Shown here one piece after another: positions 1 to 8,033 of a DNA stretch of 22,860 nucleotides. The stretch is from Thermodesulfobacteriota bacterium. GTDB lineage: Bacteria; Desulfobacterota; DSM-4660; Desulfatiglandales; Desulfatiglandaceae. How positions within the stretch are numbered: the first letter of the stretch is position 1; each line of letters starts with the position of its first letter. Position numbers and translations under genes: made by a program. The stretch is taken from the NCBI GenBank assembly GCA_028278625.1, contig JANQDY010000112.1, forward strand, positions 1-22,860, read 5' to 3'. The notes under the pieces are model-generated. The model saw only the letters and a program-made list of their open reading frames with translations, was not told the DNA's origin and ran no database searches.

Positions 1-177
1 GCGCCCCAGGCAACATGCTGAAAAGTTTATGAAAAATCAAAATTGGCGGCTTTTTTGAAAAATTTCCAATTTTTTTTGATCCTTATATCGGAATTCCAGT
101 AAATTCCCCAAGGGTTACCCACGGATGCCCAATAACAAAGGAACCGCCGTTTCCAGAAACGAAAGGGGTGAAGACCC
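1..177. other. AT-rich intergenic edge upstream of cutA
   Basis: No credible gene is visible here. The left part contains an imperfect inverted repeat: positions 36-46 (ATCAAAATTGG) can pair with 66-80, which reads CCAAT, a T run and GAT, with the surplus Ts bulged out. One copy of a 21-bp repeat follows at 79-99. The stretch could hold the 3' end structure of a gene to the left or the leader of cutA. I found no convincing -35/-10 pair for cutA. A purine-rich Shine-Dalgarno stretch (AAGGGGTG, about 164-170) lies 7 nt before the cutA ATG. Confidence 0.5.
79..99 (+). repeat. 21-bp repeat, left copy
   Basis: This sequence, containing CCTTATATCGGAATTCC, recurs perfectly in inverted orientation at 22764-22784. 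It includes the 8-bp palindrome GGAATTCC (90-97). Both copies are intergenic and upstream of a gene (cutA here). It may be a dispersed genomic repeat, or less likely a regulator site. Confidence 0.8.
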
Positions 178-510
178 ATGAAAGCAATGCTTATCTATAT
201 TACCGCACCAAACCGGAAAGAAGCGCTTAAGATCGGAAAAACCCTTGTTTCGGAGAGGCTTGCGGCATCGGTCAACATGATCGGCCCCGTCAGATCTCTT
301 TACTGGTGGGAGGGGGAAATACAGGATGAAGAGGAAGTGGTCGTTTTGGCCAAAACAACCGAAGCCCTTTTTGAAGAGCTGAAGGATCGCGTCACAGCCA
401 TGCACAGCTACGTCTGCCCCTGTGTGATCGGCATCCCCGTCCATAAGGGGCATCCCCCCTTCTTGGAATGGATCGAAGCTGTGACAAAGGGTGAAAACAG
501 ATCAATCTGA
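178..510 (+). CDS. cutA: CutA1-family divalent cation tolerance protein
   Basis: This encodes 110 aa, the usual size for CutA1, a small cytosolic trimer with a ferredoxin-like fold linked to tolerance of copper and other divalent metals; its biochemical role is still debated. Family hallmarks are the N-terminal beta strand followed by an alpha helix, the ERLAASVN segment (about 26-33), SLYWWEGEI (40-48), a run of acidic residues before VVVLAKT (54-60), and a C-terminal FLEWI. The usual HPYExP signature reads HSYVCP (76-81), so the conserved Glu is Val here and two cysteines (C80, C82) lie close together, which might bind metal. The start is supported by AAGGGGTG seven nt upstream. The last 9 bp overlap the 3' end of the convergent dedA-type gene. 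Confidence 0.93.
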   Translation: MKAMLIYITAPNRKEALKIGKTLVSERLAASVNMIGPVRSLYWWEGEIQDEEEVVVLAKTTEALFEELKDRVTAMHSYVCPCVIGIPVHKGHPPFLEWIEAVTKGENRSI

Positions 511-1143
511 CCCCTTCTTTTTGGCCCGGCGTCTTTTCCGGATGATGCGCAGCAAGAGTACCAGGGCCACGACGGACAGGAGGGCAAAAAAGGAAATGTT
601 GTATTCAAAGAGCAGACGCCCCATCCTCTCTTCCACCATTTCCCAGTTGTTCCCCAGGGAATAACCAACGGCTATCCAGATGAGGTTCCAGACACCCGCG
701 CTGATCAGGGCCAAGAGTGAAACCCTTAGGGTGCCCAAGCTTGAAATGCCCCCCGCCAATGAAATAATGGAGCGGATGCCCGGGAAAAAGCGGTTTAACA
801 GGATAAGAAAGTAGCCATACTTCCGAAACCATTTTTCAGCCTGAACGATGCTGTCCGCGCTGAAAAGCCGGTAGTCCTTTTCTATGAAGTACTTTCTCCC
901 TAAAAGCGCGCCGATCCAGAAAAGGGTCATGAAACCTGCCAGGCTTCCCAAAGTGGTGGAAACGTAGACGCCCATGAAGCTGAGCCTGCCGGTGCCCACC
1001 AGAAATGCCCCAAAGGCCGTGATGGTATCACCGGGGATGGGGGGAAAGATGTTCTCAACAAAGGCACTCAATCCCAGGAGGAAATAGAGCAACGCATCCG
1101 GAAGTGTATCAAAAAGACGAAAAAAACGGTCCAAATAAGACAA
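502..1143 (-). CDS. DedA/VTT-family integral membrane protein
   Basis: This is an inner-membrane protein of the DedA (SNARE-associated/VTT) family, whose members include undecaprenyl-phosphate and phospholipid flippases important for envelope homeostasis. Counting from this start, an acidic ENIFPPIPGD motif lies at about 30-39 and the diagnostic RFFPGIR motif at about 118-124, followed by SLAGG. Several hydrophobic segments and a very basic tail (RKRRRAKKK) complete the pattern. The frame is open to a GTG at 1152, but no ribosome-binding site precedes it. GGTGG lies 5 nt before the TTG at 1143, so I chose TTG (213 aa). It overlaps cutA tail to tail and is divergent from the TPR-like gene at 1396. 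Which DedA subgroup it belongs to cannot be settled here. Confidence 0.9.
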   Translation of the reverse strand: MSYLDRFFRLFDTLPDALLYFLLGLSAFVENIFPPIPGDTITAFGAFLVGTGRLSFMGVYVSTTLGSLAGFMTLFWIGALLGRKYFIEKDYRLFSADSIVQAEKWFRKYGYFLILLNRFFPGIRSIISLAGGISSLGTLRVSLLALISAGVWNLIWIAVGYSLGNNWEMVEERMGRLLFEYNISFFALLSVVALVLLLRIIRKRRRAKKKGSD

Positions 1144-1331
1144 TGGTACCACCTTTCACGAAACGGCCGGCATGTTAAAACCGGATCCAATGATCACGGA
1201 TTCTATGTCCCGGCCTTATGGAATGTCAACGCCATAGAGCGCCCACGCCGGTTGCTTATTCGGCCTTTCATCACCAATAGAAAATAAGATCAGCCACCCG
1301 GGTCTTTTTTTGGATTTTTCCACAATGGTGG

Positions 1332-1360
1332 TTGACGGCGCCCATCTGATTTGCTATTGC
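1332..1360 (+). promoter_or_regulatory. possible weak sigma70-type promoter for the TPR-like gene
   Basis: TTGACG (1332-1337) is followed after 17 nt by TATTGC (1355-1360), which has a TGn extension. The -10 matches the consensus at only three positions. Its location 30-40 nt before the ATG at 1396 is the main support. The rest of the 1144-1395 gap shows nothing else recognisable. Confidence 0.3.
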
Positions 1361-1395
1361 TCTTTCGACACTATTTCGGAGGATTATTTCGGTAC

Positions 1396-2079
1396 ATGGC
1401 AAAGAAAAAAGTAAGCCGGAAAGAACTTTTAAAAGGCACCGATGAATTCCTTACCCTTTCGGGAAAGGCAGCGCTCTTTTTGAACAAACACATGCGCGAA
1501 GTCCGGTTGATCTCTATTGGTATCGGAATTATTGCCGTGGTTTACCTGGCCTTTTGGGGATTTATGAGACATACCAATAAAGCGGGACAGGAAGCTTACA
1601 ACACGGCCTATGACGCGCTGGTTGCATCGGCCCAAACCGAAAGCGATTACCGGAAAGGGATCGAGCAATCAGAACCCCTCTTTGAAGCGGTCATCAGCGA
1701 TTATGGGATGAGCAAAGCGGCAGATCTGGCCTTGGCCCAGGTGGGGCACGCCAAATTCGTCAACAAAGAATACGACGATGCCATCGATTACTACAATGAA
1801 TTCTCCACCAAAGCCTCGGGCAAAGAGGCTTACCAAACCCTGAACTATCTCGCCCTGGCCGCCTGCCGGGAAGCCAAAGGGGAAGTGAAGGAAGCGGCTA
1901 TGATTCTAAACGGCATCGTGGAAGATCTGGACAATCCTTTCCGCGAGAGTGCCATGTTGAGCCTGGAACGGATCTACCGCCTTAACAACCAGCCCGAAAA
2001 AGCAAATGAACTTCTAAAGACGTTTGCAAAGGAATACCGTAACTCCCCGTTTTTTCCCATGGTGAAGGCCCGTATCTGA
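1396..2079 (+). CDS. membrane-anchored TPR-like protein (YfgM-like)
   Basis: This encodes 227 aa from the ATG at 1396, preceded by GGAGGA (1378-1383). The frame also runs back to a TTG at 1351, but that start would lie upstream of the Shine-Dalgarno and adds a non-conserved leader. The protein has a basic cytosolic N-terminus, a single membrane segment (about residues 37-56, RLISIGIGIIAVVYLAFWGF), then an alpha-helical region with TPR-like repeats (for example AKFVNKEYDDAIDYYNEF, and later AKGEVKEAAMIL and NNQPEKANELL). This layout matches YfgM-type proteins, which associate with SecYEG and periplasmic chaperones in enterobacteria. Low similarity is expected in this family, so the role is inferred from architecture only. 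It stands alone between divergent dedA and the ligase promoter. Confidence 0.75.
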   Translation: MAKKKVSRKELLKGTDEFLTLSGKAALFLNKHMREVRLISIGIGIIAVVYLAFWGFMRHTNKAGQEAYNTAYDALVASAQTESDYRKGIEQSEPLFEAVISDYGMSKAADLALAQVGHAKFVNKEYDDAIDYYNEFSTKASGKEAYQTLNYLALAACREAKGEVKEAAMILNGIVEDLDNPFRESAMLSLERIYRLNNQPEKANELLKTFAKEYRNSPFFPMVKARI

Positions 2080-2213
2080 TTCCCGGGGATTTCCGCCTTC
2101 CGTTTGATCCTCTTAATTGTTTTCATTAATTCAATGATTTCTTCTTCCGCCGAGGCCCTCGCGCCAAGCGCACGTCTCAGTAATTCCCAATTAACTTTTG
2201 TCCGTCTTTTTTC

Positions 2214-2243
2214 TTGACACTATCAGGCCCATTTCCTTATAGT
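2214..2243 (+). promoter_or_regulatory. sigma70-type promoter of the ligase-iorAB unit
   Basis: A perfect TTGACA (2214-2219) is followed by an 18-nt spacer and TATAGT (2238-2243, five of six consensus bases). Transcription would start near 2250, about 34 nt before the ATG of the ligase. A short inverted repeat, AGCTA/TAGCT (2252-2256 and 2262-2266), lies at the expected start site and could be a small operator; this is speculative. Confidence 0.7.
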
Positions 2244-2283
2244 CATGATGTAGCTAAAATATAGCTTTTGGGGAGGGCAAAAT

Positions 2284-3855
2284 ATGATTATCACGGAGAT
2301 TTTGGCAAGAAACGCACGAATGTACGGAGATGAGATTGCCCTGGTCGAGCGGGAGCCCGGAAAGGGGCTACGGAGGGTACTGACCTGGAAGGATTTCGAT
2401 CTGATGGCCAATCAAATCGCCAACGGTTTGATTGCCAAAGGGGTTCGAAAGGGAGACAAGGTTATCCATTTGATGATGAACTGTCTTGAATGGCTCCCCG
2501 CCTATTTCGGGATTCTCAGAACCGGCGCCTGGGCGGTCCCTTTGAATTTCAGGTTTACGGCCCAGGACATTCTTTACTGTGCTGATATCGCGGAAGCGAA
2601 AGTCATCCTTTTCGGCGAGGAGTTCGTGGACCGCATTGATGATATCAAGGAAGATCTTACATCCATCCACGATTTCATATTTGTGGGTCCCGATGAAATG
2701 AAACCTTCCTATGCGGAAGCCTTCACCGGTTTTGTGGAAACCGGTTCCCATGATGATCCCGGCATTGACATCAGCCTTCTGGATGAGGCCGGCCTTTACT
2801 TCACCTCCGGCACCACCGGTACCCCCAAACCGATTCTTCTCACCCAAAGGAACCTGGAAGCCGCCTGCATCATTGAAAACCGCCACCATAATCAAACCCA
2901 TGAAGACACATTCCTCTGCATCCCCCCCCTGTACCATACGGGTGCCAAAATGCACTGGTTCGGAAGCTTCATTGTCGGGGGAAAAGGGGTCATTTTAAAA
3001 GGCATCAAACCCTCCTGGATTCTTGAAGCCGTCAGCGAGGAGGCCGCGAGCATCGTCTGGCTGCTGGTGCCCTGGGCCCAGGACATTCTCATCGCCATTG
3101 AAAACGGTGACGTGGATTTGAAGGATTACCAATTGGAACAGTGGCGTTTGATGCATATCGGGGCCCAGCCGGTGCCGCCCAGCCTGGTCAAGAACTGGAA
3201 AAAGGTCTTTCCCGACCATGACTATGACACGAACTACGGGTTAAGCGAAACCACAGGCCCCGGCTGTGTTCATCTGGGCATGGAAAACCTTCACAAGGTG
3301 GGCGCCATTGGGGTTCCCGGCTTTGACTGGGAATGCAAAATCGTTGACTTCAACCAGAAGGAAGTGCCCAAGGGAGAGCCCGGTGAGCTCATGGTGATGG
3401 GCCCCGGTCTCATGAAGGAATACTACAAAAACCCTGAGGCAACGGAGAGCACCCTCATAGACGGATGGTTGCTCACCGGTGATATGGCCCGGTTTGATGA
3501 GGAAGGGTTCATCTGGCTGGTGGACCGGAAAAAAGACGTCATTATAACCGGCGGTGAAAACATCTTTCCCGTGGAGATCGAGGCTTTCCTCATGGAAAAC
3601 CCGAAGCTGCAGGACGCGGCCGTCATCGGCATTCCCGACGAACGTCTGGGAGAGATCGTGGCGGCGGTGCTCAAGGTGAAACCGGGGGCTTCCATGAGTG
3701 AGGAGGAGGCGTTAGGGTTCTGCGAAGGGCTCCCCCGGTATAAAAGACCCCGTAAGATCATTTTTGACGACGTTCCCAGAAACCCCACCGGAAAAATCGA
3801 GAAACCGAAACTCAGGAAGAAGTATGCAGGCATGGTTGAGAGCTTTAAACTGTAG
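2284..3855 (+). CDS. AMP-forming acyl-CoA synthetase/ligase
   Basis: This 523-aa member of the class I adenylate-forming superfamily activates a carboxylic acid with ATP and transfers it to CoA. The core motifs are intact: the P-loop-like TSGTTGTPK (174-182), YGLSETTG (318-325), LTGD with the adenosine-binding Asp (397-400), the hinge region DRKKD (414-418), GGEN (423-426) and the C-terminal PTGK whose Lys504 is the adenylation lysine. Length is normal for acyl-CoA ligases. GGGGAGGG lies about 6 nt before the ATG. It is first in a unit with iorA (42 bp downstream) and iorB, so the likely substrates are acids connected to 2-oxoacid oxidation, such as aryl-acetates or branched-chain acids. The sequence alone does not fix chain length or aromatic preference. 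Confidence 0.9.
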   Translation: MIITEILARNARMYGDEIALVEREPGKGLRRVLTWKDFDLMANQIANGLIAKGVRKGDKVIHLMMNCLEWLPAYFGILRTGAWAVPLNFRFTAQDILYCADIAEAKVILFGEEFVDRIDDIKEDLTSIHDFIFVGPDEMKPSYAEAFTGFVETGSHDDPGIDISLLDEAGLYFTSGTTGTPKPILLTQRNLEAACIIENRHHNQTHEDTFLCIPPLYHTGAKMHWFGSFIVGGKGVILKGIKPSWILEAVSEEAASIVWLLVPWAQDILIAIENGDVDLKDYQLEQWRLMHIGAQPVPPSLVKNWKKVFPDHDYDTNYGLSETTGPGCVHLGMENLHKVGAIGVPGFDWECKIVDFNQKEVPKGEPGELMVMGPGLMKEYYKNPEATESTLIDGWLLTGDMARFDEEGFIWLVDRKKDVIITGGENIFPVEIEAFLMENPKLQDAAVIGIPDERLGEIVAAVLKVKPGASMSEEEALGFCEGLPRYKRPRKIIFDDVPRNPTGKIEKPKLRKKYAGMVESFKL

Positions 3856-3897
3856 GCACCTATTCAACCATAGAAACAGAAACGATCGGAGGAAAAA

Positions 3898-5748
3898 ATG
3901 CACAAATTGCTGACAGACTCTCCAGGAGAAAAAATGCTATTGCTGGGCAATGAGGCCATTGCCCGGGGCGCTTTGGAAGCCGGCGTATCCTTTGCCACCT
4001 GTTATCCGGGCACGCCTTCTTCAGAGATCCCCATGAACTTTTTCAACATCAGCATGGAATCGGACCTTTATTTCGAGTATTCCACCAACGAAAAAGTTGC
4101 CATGGAAGTCGCCGCCGCTGCCGCGGTTTCAGGTCTCAGGACAATTGTCACCATGAAACATGTGGGGCTCAATGTGGCTGCCGATCCCCTCATGACGCTG
4201 GCCTATGTGGGTGTAAAAGGGGGGATGGTGATCATTAACGCCGATGATCCTTCTCTTTTTTCAAGCCAGAACGAACAGGACAACCGCTATTATGCAAGGC
4301 TCTCCGGGCTTCCCATGCTGGAACCCACATCCAGCCAGGAGATGAAGGACATGACCGTCCGGGCCTTTGAAATGTCCGAAGCCCTGGAGTTGCCGGTCAT
4401 CATCCGGACCACCACCCGCCTGGCCCATGTGAGAGGCCCCGTTGAACTGGGAGAACTTACGCCGATCACCAAAAAGGCCACCTTTGAGAAAAACCCTTTT
4501 CGTTTTGTGACGGTCCCGGCGGTCTCCCGAAATCTGCACAAAGTGCTGCTTGAGCGCATTGACAAGTCCTCCGAGATATCCAATTCGGACGCCTACAATG
4601 AGATCATCGGAGAGGGAAAATGGGGCATCGTTGGTAACGGCGCCTGTTTCAATTACGTAAGAGACGCGGTATCCGATCTTGGGATCGGAGACAAGGTCTC
4701 CATTCTGAAACTGGTCATGTCCTATCCCCAGCCGGAAGCGATGAACCTTGAATTTCTCAAGAAAATGGAAAAAGTGCTGGTGGTTGAGGAACTGGAACCC
4801 ATCAACGAAACCGAGCTGAAAGCCCTTGCCCAGGAAAACGGCATCACCATCCCCATTGAGGGGAAGGGGATCGGCGGTTTTTCGCGCCTGTACGAGTATG
4901 ATCCCGGCATGGTGCGTCAGACCATTGCCGATTATTTCGGCGTAGAATACAAGGCACCTCAGAAACTGGACATTTCAGCAACACCGGATCTTCCGGCAAG
5001 ACCCCCCAACCTTTGTGCCGGATGTCCCCATCGGGCCACCTATTATGCGGTAAAACAGGTATTTGGACCGGACGCCATCTTTCCTACGGATATCGGCTGC
5101 TACACCCTGGGGCTTCTGCCGCCCATATCCATGGCGGATTTTGTCATCTGTATGGGCTCCTCCGCCAGTTCCGGATGCGGCTTTGCACAGGCCACCAATC
5201 AAAAAGTGGTTTCCTTTATCGGCGATTCCACTTTTTTCCACTCGGGCATTACGGGTCTTGTGGATGCCATCCACAACAACCATAAATTCACGCTGGTGAT
5301 CCTGGACAACGGCACAACGGCCATGACCGGACACCAGATTCACCCAGGCGTGAATACCGAACCCATGGGAGTCGAACGGACCCGCATCAGCATCGAAAAA
5401 CTGGTCCGGGGCCTGGGCGTCGAAGACATTCACGTCATCAAACCCTTTAAGCTCAAGAGCGCCATGGAATCCATCAGGAAAGCCATGGAATTTGACGGCA
5501 TATCCGTCATCATTTCAGAAGAACTCTGCCCGCTTTTCGCCAAGGCCACCAAACAGTTTAAAAAGTCCAAGCCTTTCCGCATCAACCAAGACAAATGCAA
5601 GAACCACAGGGATTGCATCAATCTGCTGGCCTGTCCGGCCATGTATCTGGAAGGGGAACGGGTGGAAATCAACAAGAACGCTTGCATCGGATGCACCGTG
5701 TGCGCTCAGGTGTGCCCCGAAAACGCCATTGTGCCGGTAAAAGCGTGA
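3898..5748 (+). CDS. iorA: indolepyruvate:ferredoxin oxidoreductase, alpha subunit
   Basis: This encodes 616 aa, typical for IorA. With IorB it oxidatively decarboxylates aryl-pyruvates (from Trp, Phe, Tyr) to aryl-acetyl-CoA and reduces ferredoxin. The N-terminal pyruvate-ferredoxin oxidoreductase-like domain contains YPGTPSSE (36-43). The thiamine-diphosphate domain begins around CAGCPH (373-378) and includes GDSTFFHSG (from 442) and DNGTTAMTGHQ. The C-terminal ferredoxin domain has one complete cluster motif (C596, C599, C602, then C606-P). The first motif reads C567, H570, C573, C579-P, so a cysteine normally expected at 570 is histidine; the codon at 5605-5607 is CAC. GGAGG (3888-3892) sits 5 nt before the ATG. 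iorB follows after 20 bp. Confidence 0.95.
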   Translation: MHKLLTDSPGEKMLLLGNEAIARGALEAGVSFATCYPGTPSSEIPMNFFNISMESDLYFEYSTNEKVAMEVAAAAAVSGLRTIVTMKHVGLNVAADPLMTLAYVGVKGGMVIINADDPSLFSSQNEQDNRYYARLSGLPMLEPTSSQEMKDMTVRAFEMSEALELPVIIRTTTRLAHVRGPVELGELTPITKKATFEKNPFRFVTVPAVSRNLHKVLLERIDKSSEISNSDAYNEIIGEGKWGIVGNGACFNYVRDAVSDLGIGDKVSILKLVMSYPQPEAMNLEFLKKMEKVLVVEELEPINETELKALAQENGITIPIEGKGIGGFSRLYEYDPGMVRQTIADYFGVEYKAPQKLDISATPDLPARPPNLCAGCPHRATYYAVKQVFGPDAIFPTDIGCYTLGLLPPISMADFVICMGSSASSGCGFAQATNQKVVSFIGDSTFFHSGITGLVDAIHNNHKFTLVILDNGTTAMTGHQIHPGVNTEPMGVERTRISIEKLVRGLGVEDIHVIKPFKLKSAMESIRKAMEFDGISVIISEELCPLFAKATKQFKKSKPFRINQDKCKNHRDCINLLACPAMYLEGERVEINKNACIGCTVCAQVCPENAIVPVKA

Positions 5749-5768
5749 AAAGGGAGGGCTTAAGACGA

Positions 5769-6356
5769 ATGGAAACAAAAAGATTGGTATTTATCGGTGT
5801 GGGCGGTCAGGGAAACCTTCTGGCTTCACGGTTACTGGGTGAAGCAGCCCTTTTAATGAATATTCCCACGGTGGTCAGTGAAATTCACGGCATGGCCCAG
5901 AGAGGCGGCATCGTCGAATCGGCGGTGCTTCTGGGAGACGTTGTGAGCCCCATTGTCTCAGCTTCGGAAGCGGATGTTCTGATCGGATTCGAACCTCTGG
6001 AGACATTGCGGGCCCTTAACAAGTGCAATAGGGAGACGGTTGTGATTACCAACACCCATCCCTTGCCGCCCTTCACCGTGGCGGTGGGTCAGGGAACCTA
6101 TCCGCCGGTGGAAGAGACCCTGGCATTTATTCACGAAAGGGCCAAAAGAGTGATTGAGCTGGATGGCAACGCTCTAGCTGAAGAGGCGGGCAACCCCCTA
6201 TCCCTTAACATGGTAATGCTGGGTGCCTTGATCGGTTCGGGAACAACCCCCATCGGGGCCGAAGAGATGAAGAAAGTGCTTGCCACGTCTACCAAGAAAG
6301 CATTTCTGGAATCCAATTTAAAAGCCTTTGAACTGGGAATGGCAAAGGCGGCATAG
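5769..6356 (+). CDS. iorB: indolepyruvate:ferredoxin oxidoreductase, beta subunit
   Basis: This 195-aa protein is the small gamma-type subunit partnering IorA. Diagnostic features are the N-terminal GVGGQGNLLAS (about 10-20), EIHGMAQRGG (about 38-47), the DVLIGFEPLE segment, and a C-terminal helix rich in Ala and Lys. The frame is open far upstream inside iorA, but the ATG at 5769 is preceded by AGGGAGGG (5751-5758) with 10-nt spacing and gives a family-length protein. A GTG at 5745, overlapping the iorA stop, is a less likely alternative. The unit closes with the intrinsic terminator at 6391-6432. Confidence 0.94.
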   Translation: METKRLVFIGVGGQGNLLASRLLGEAALLMNIPTVVSEIHGMAQRGGIVESAVLLGDVVSPIVSASEADVLIGFEPLETLRALNKCNRETVVITNTHPLPPFTVAVGQGTYPPVEETLAFIHERAKRVIELDGNALAEEAGNPLSLNMVMLGALIGSGTTPIGAEEMKKVLATSTKKAFLESNLKAFELGMAKAA

Positions 6357-6390
6357 GGCCTGGGGCCCCAATATTCGGATTATCACCATA

Positions 6391-6432
6391 AAAAGCATCG
6401 GCCGGGGAACAGGCCGATGCTTTTTTCTTTTT
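6391..6432 (+). terminator. Rho-independent terminator after iorB, probably bidirectional
   Basis: A perfect 9-bp stem (GCATCGGCC 6395-6403 and GGCCGATGC 6412-6420) with an 8-nt loop is followed by TTTTTTC and further Ts. On the minus strand the same stem is followed by TTTTT, so it can also stop transcription from the radical SAM gene, whose stop codon is at 6476-6478. A separate 10-bp palindrome, TGGGGCCCCA, lies at 6361-6370 just after the iorB stop. Confidence 0.9.
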
Positions 6433-6475
6433 TGCATCTCCGGTGATGGGGACCGGTCAAAGGAGCCGCGTGGCT

Positions 6476-8023
6476 TCATCCGGCAACGGTTTTCTTTTCA
6501 AAACGGCTTTTTCGCACGAGGATTCTTTCCATGACGTCCTCTTCCATGATTTCCAGATCCGAAAGCAGCTTCTTGCCGTTTTCATCGTGCCGGACAATGG
6601 GGACATTTGAGCTGATGTATCCGTACCGGAGGCCGTATGCGTTGTTGTCGTCGGGAAGGACCATGGAAGAGGGGAGCTCTGAAGGCCGGTCCATGCCCGA
6701 CTGCTTAAGCAGGTGAATCAGATAATTCTTCCCGGTGGAAGAGGCCATATCTTCCTGGTCAAAGGATCTTTTGAGCAGGGCATTTTCCGCATAGAGAAGT
6801 TCGAGGTTGGGAAACACGCTCAGAATGTTCATGTGTATTGCCACGCGGAATCCTTCCGCCTCAAGCCGTTCTTTCAATGCCAGAATGCGCCGATAATTGT
6901 CCCGAACATCCGCCGCATCCCGGTAGGGGAGATCGAGGATAACGGAAATCTCCAGGAAAACGCTTCTGTCAAGGTATTGAATCATCGTCTCCAGGGCATC
7001 TTCAATATCCTTATAAAGATACCCCTTGTTGACGTGCCTGAGCGTGAAATCGGATGTGGATTCCAACCCGATCAGCAGGCAGTTCACATATTTGTTTACA
7101 AACTCAATATACTCTCTGTCCTTCAAAAGGGTAATGCCCGTATATATGGTAATGTGGTATTGGCGCATCTCCTCGAGAATTCTCTGGACCACCGGTGAAT
7201 GGGGGCGGTAATAGGAGTCGATAAACCGGATATGTTCCGAATTGAACTCGCCCATGATCTCATGGATTGCCGTTACGGTATCATCGATTCCCATCCCTTT
7301 CAGAAAATCCATTCGCGGCAGTTCCTTGTATGTACAGAACTTGCATTTGCCGTACCAACACCAGTTGTTGAAACCCAAATGAACGGGAATGTCGGATTTT
7401 CCCCGGTAAAAGGGTTTCAGAAAATCCCGTCGACACTCATAGACCGTGCCGTAGTCGTTTTCGGTGATCGTGCCGTCCCGCCAGTTCCTGATAATCCGGT
7501 GGAGATCCGTGGTGAGATCGACGTTGCCTGATACGACAATCAAATGATCACGAAGTTTCGATCTTTGAATCCCCATTTCAAAGAGAAACCGCCGAAAGAA
7601 ATCGGGTGACAAACCGATATTGACAAGGGGCCCGCCCATAACGACCTTCTTCCCCTTTTCGAGAAGATGCTTCACAATGAGCAGATCACAGAAATTGATG
7701 CAGGTTAATATGACATATTCCGCTTCAATCTCTTCTTTGATAAATGTGTCATAATATCCGTGGGCCATGAAGACATAGAAAACGTTGTAGACCATGTATT
7801 TCTGTTTAAGGAACGATACGGCGTTTTTGGAAAAGCGGATGGCCGCTTTTCTCATGATGCCGTCGTACAAAGCCTTGTCCGTTTCCGAGAGATATGTCTT
7901 TACGGGAATGCGGCTGAACTGGACCTCAAGGTTCCTGTTGCGGAGAAGATTCTCCGTCATTATTCGGGTAGCCATGGGATAGAACGGCTTGAACAATGGC
8001 GGATATACATAGGCGACTTTCAT
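6476..8023 (-). CDS. radical SAM protein, B12-binding type
   Basis: This encodes 515 aa. The N-terminal about 200 residues look like the Rossmann-type domain of cobalamin-binding radical SAM enzymes (hydrophobic strand AEYVILTCINFCD near 101-113, then KKVVMGGP, 125-132). No DxHxxG lower-ligand motif is visible, so B12 binding is unproven. The radical SAM core starts at C222, with cysteines C222, C227 and C230 (CX4CX2C in WCWYGKCKFCTY). That differs from the textbook CX3CX2C but, from memory, occurs in other B12-type members. Further core features are the segment IRFIDSYY and the later LLIGLESTSD, resembling the conserved G-E-S region. The gene starts 10 bp after the stop of the PP-loop gene and is surely co-transcribed with it. 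Substrate unknown; a methyltransferase, isomerase or sulfur-inserting role is possible. Confidence 0.87.
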   Translation of the reverse strand: MKVAYVYPPLFKPFYPMATRIMTENLLRNRNLEVQFSRIPVKTYLSETDKALYDGIMRKAAIRFSKNAVSFLKQKYMVYNVFYVFMAHGYYDTFIKEEIEAEYVILTCINFCDLLIVKHLLEKGKKVVMGGPLVNIGLSPDFFRRFLFEMGIQRSKLRDHLIVVSGNVDLTTDLHRIIRNWRDGTITENDYGTVYECRRDFLKPFYRGKSDIPVHLGFNNWCWYGKCKFCTYKELPRMDFLKGMGIDDTVTAIHEIMGEFNSEHIRFIDSYYRPHSPVVQRILEEMRQYHITIYTGITLLKDREYIEFVNKYVNCLLIGLESTSDFTLRHVNKGYLYKDIEDALETMIQYLDRSVFLEISVILDLPYRDAADVRDNYRRILALKERLEAEGFRVAIHMNILSVFPNLELLYAENALLKRSFDQEDMASSTGKNYLIHLLKQSGMDRPSELPSSMVLPDDNNAYGLRYGYISSNVPIVRHDENGKKLLSDLEIMEEDVMERILVRKSRFEKKTVAG

Positions 8024-8033
8024 GGTTTAGTCT

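Noticed and set aside
2368..2955. 195-aa minus-strand open frame opposite the acyl-CoA ligase
   Set aside because: Antisense shadow; the ligase motifs on the plus strand are intact.
5595..5768. Upstream extension of the iorB frame into iorA
   Set aside because: It lies within the iorA ferredoxin domain; the ATG at 5769 has its own Shine-Dalgarno and gives the family length.
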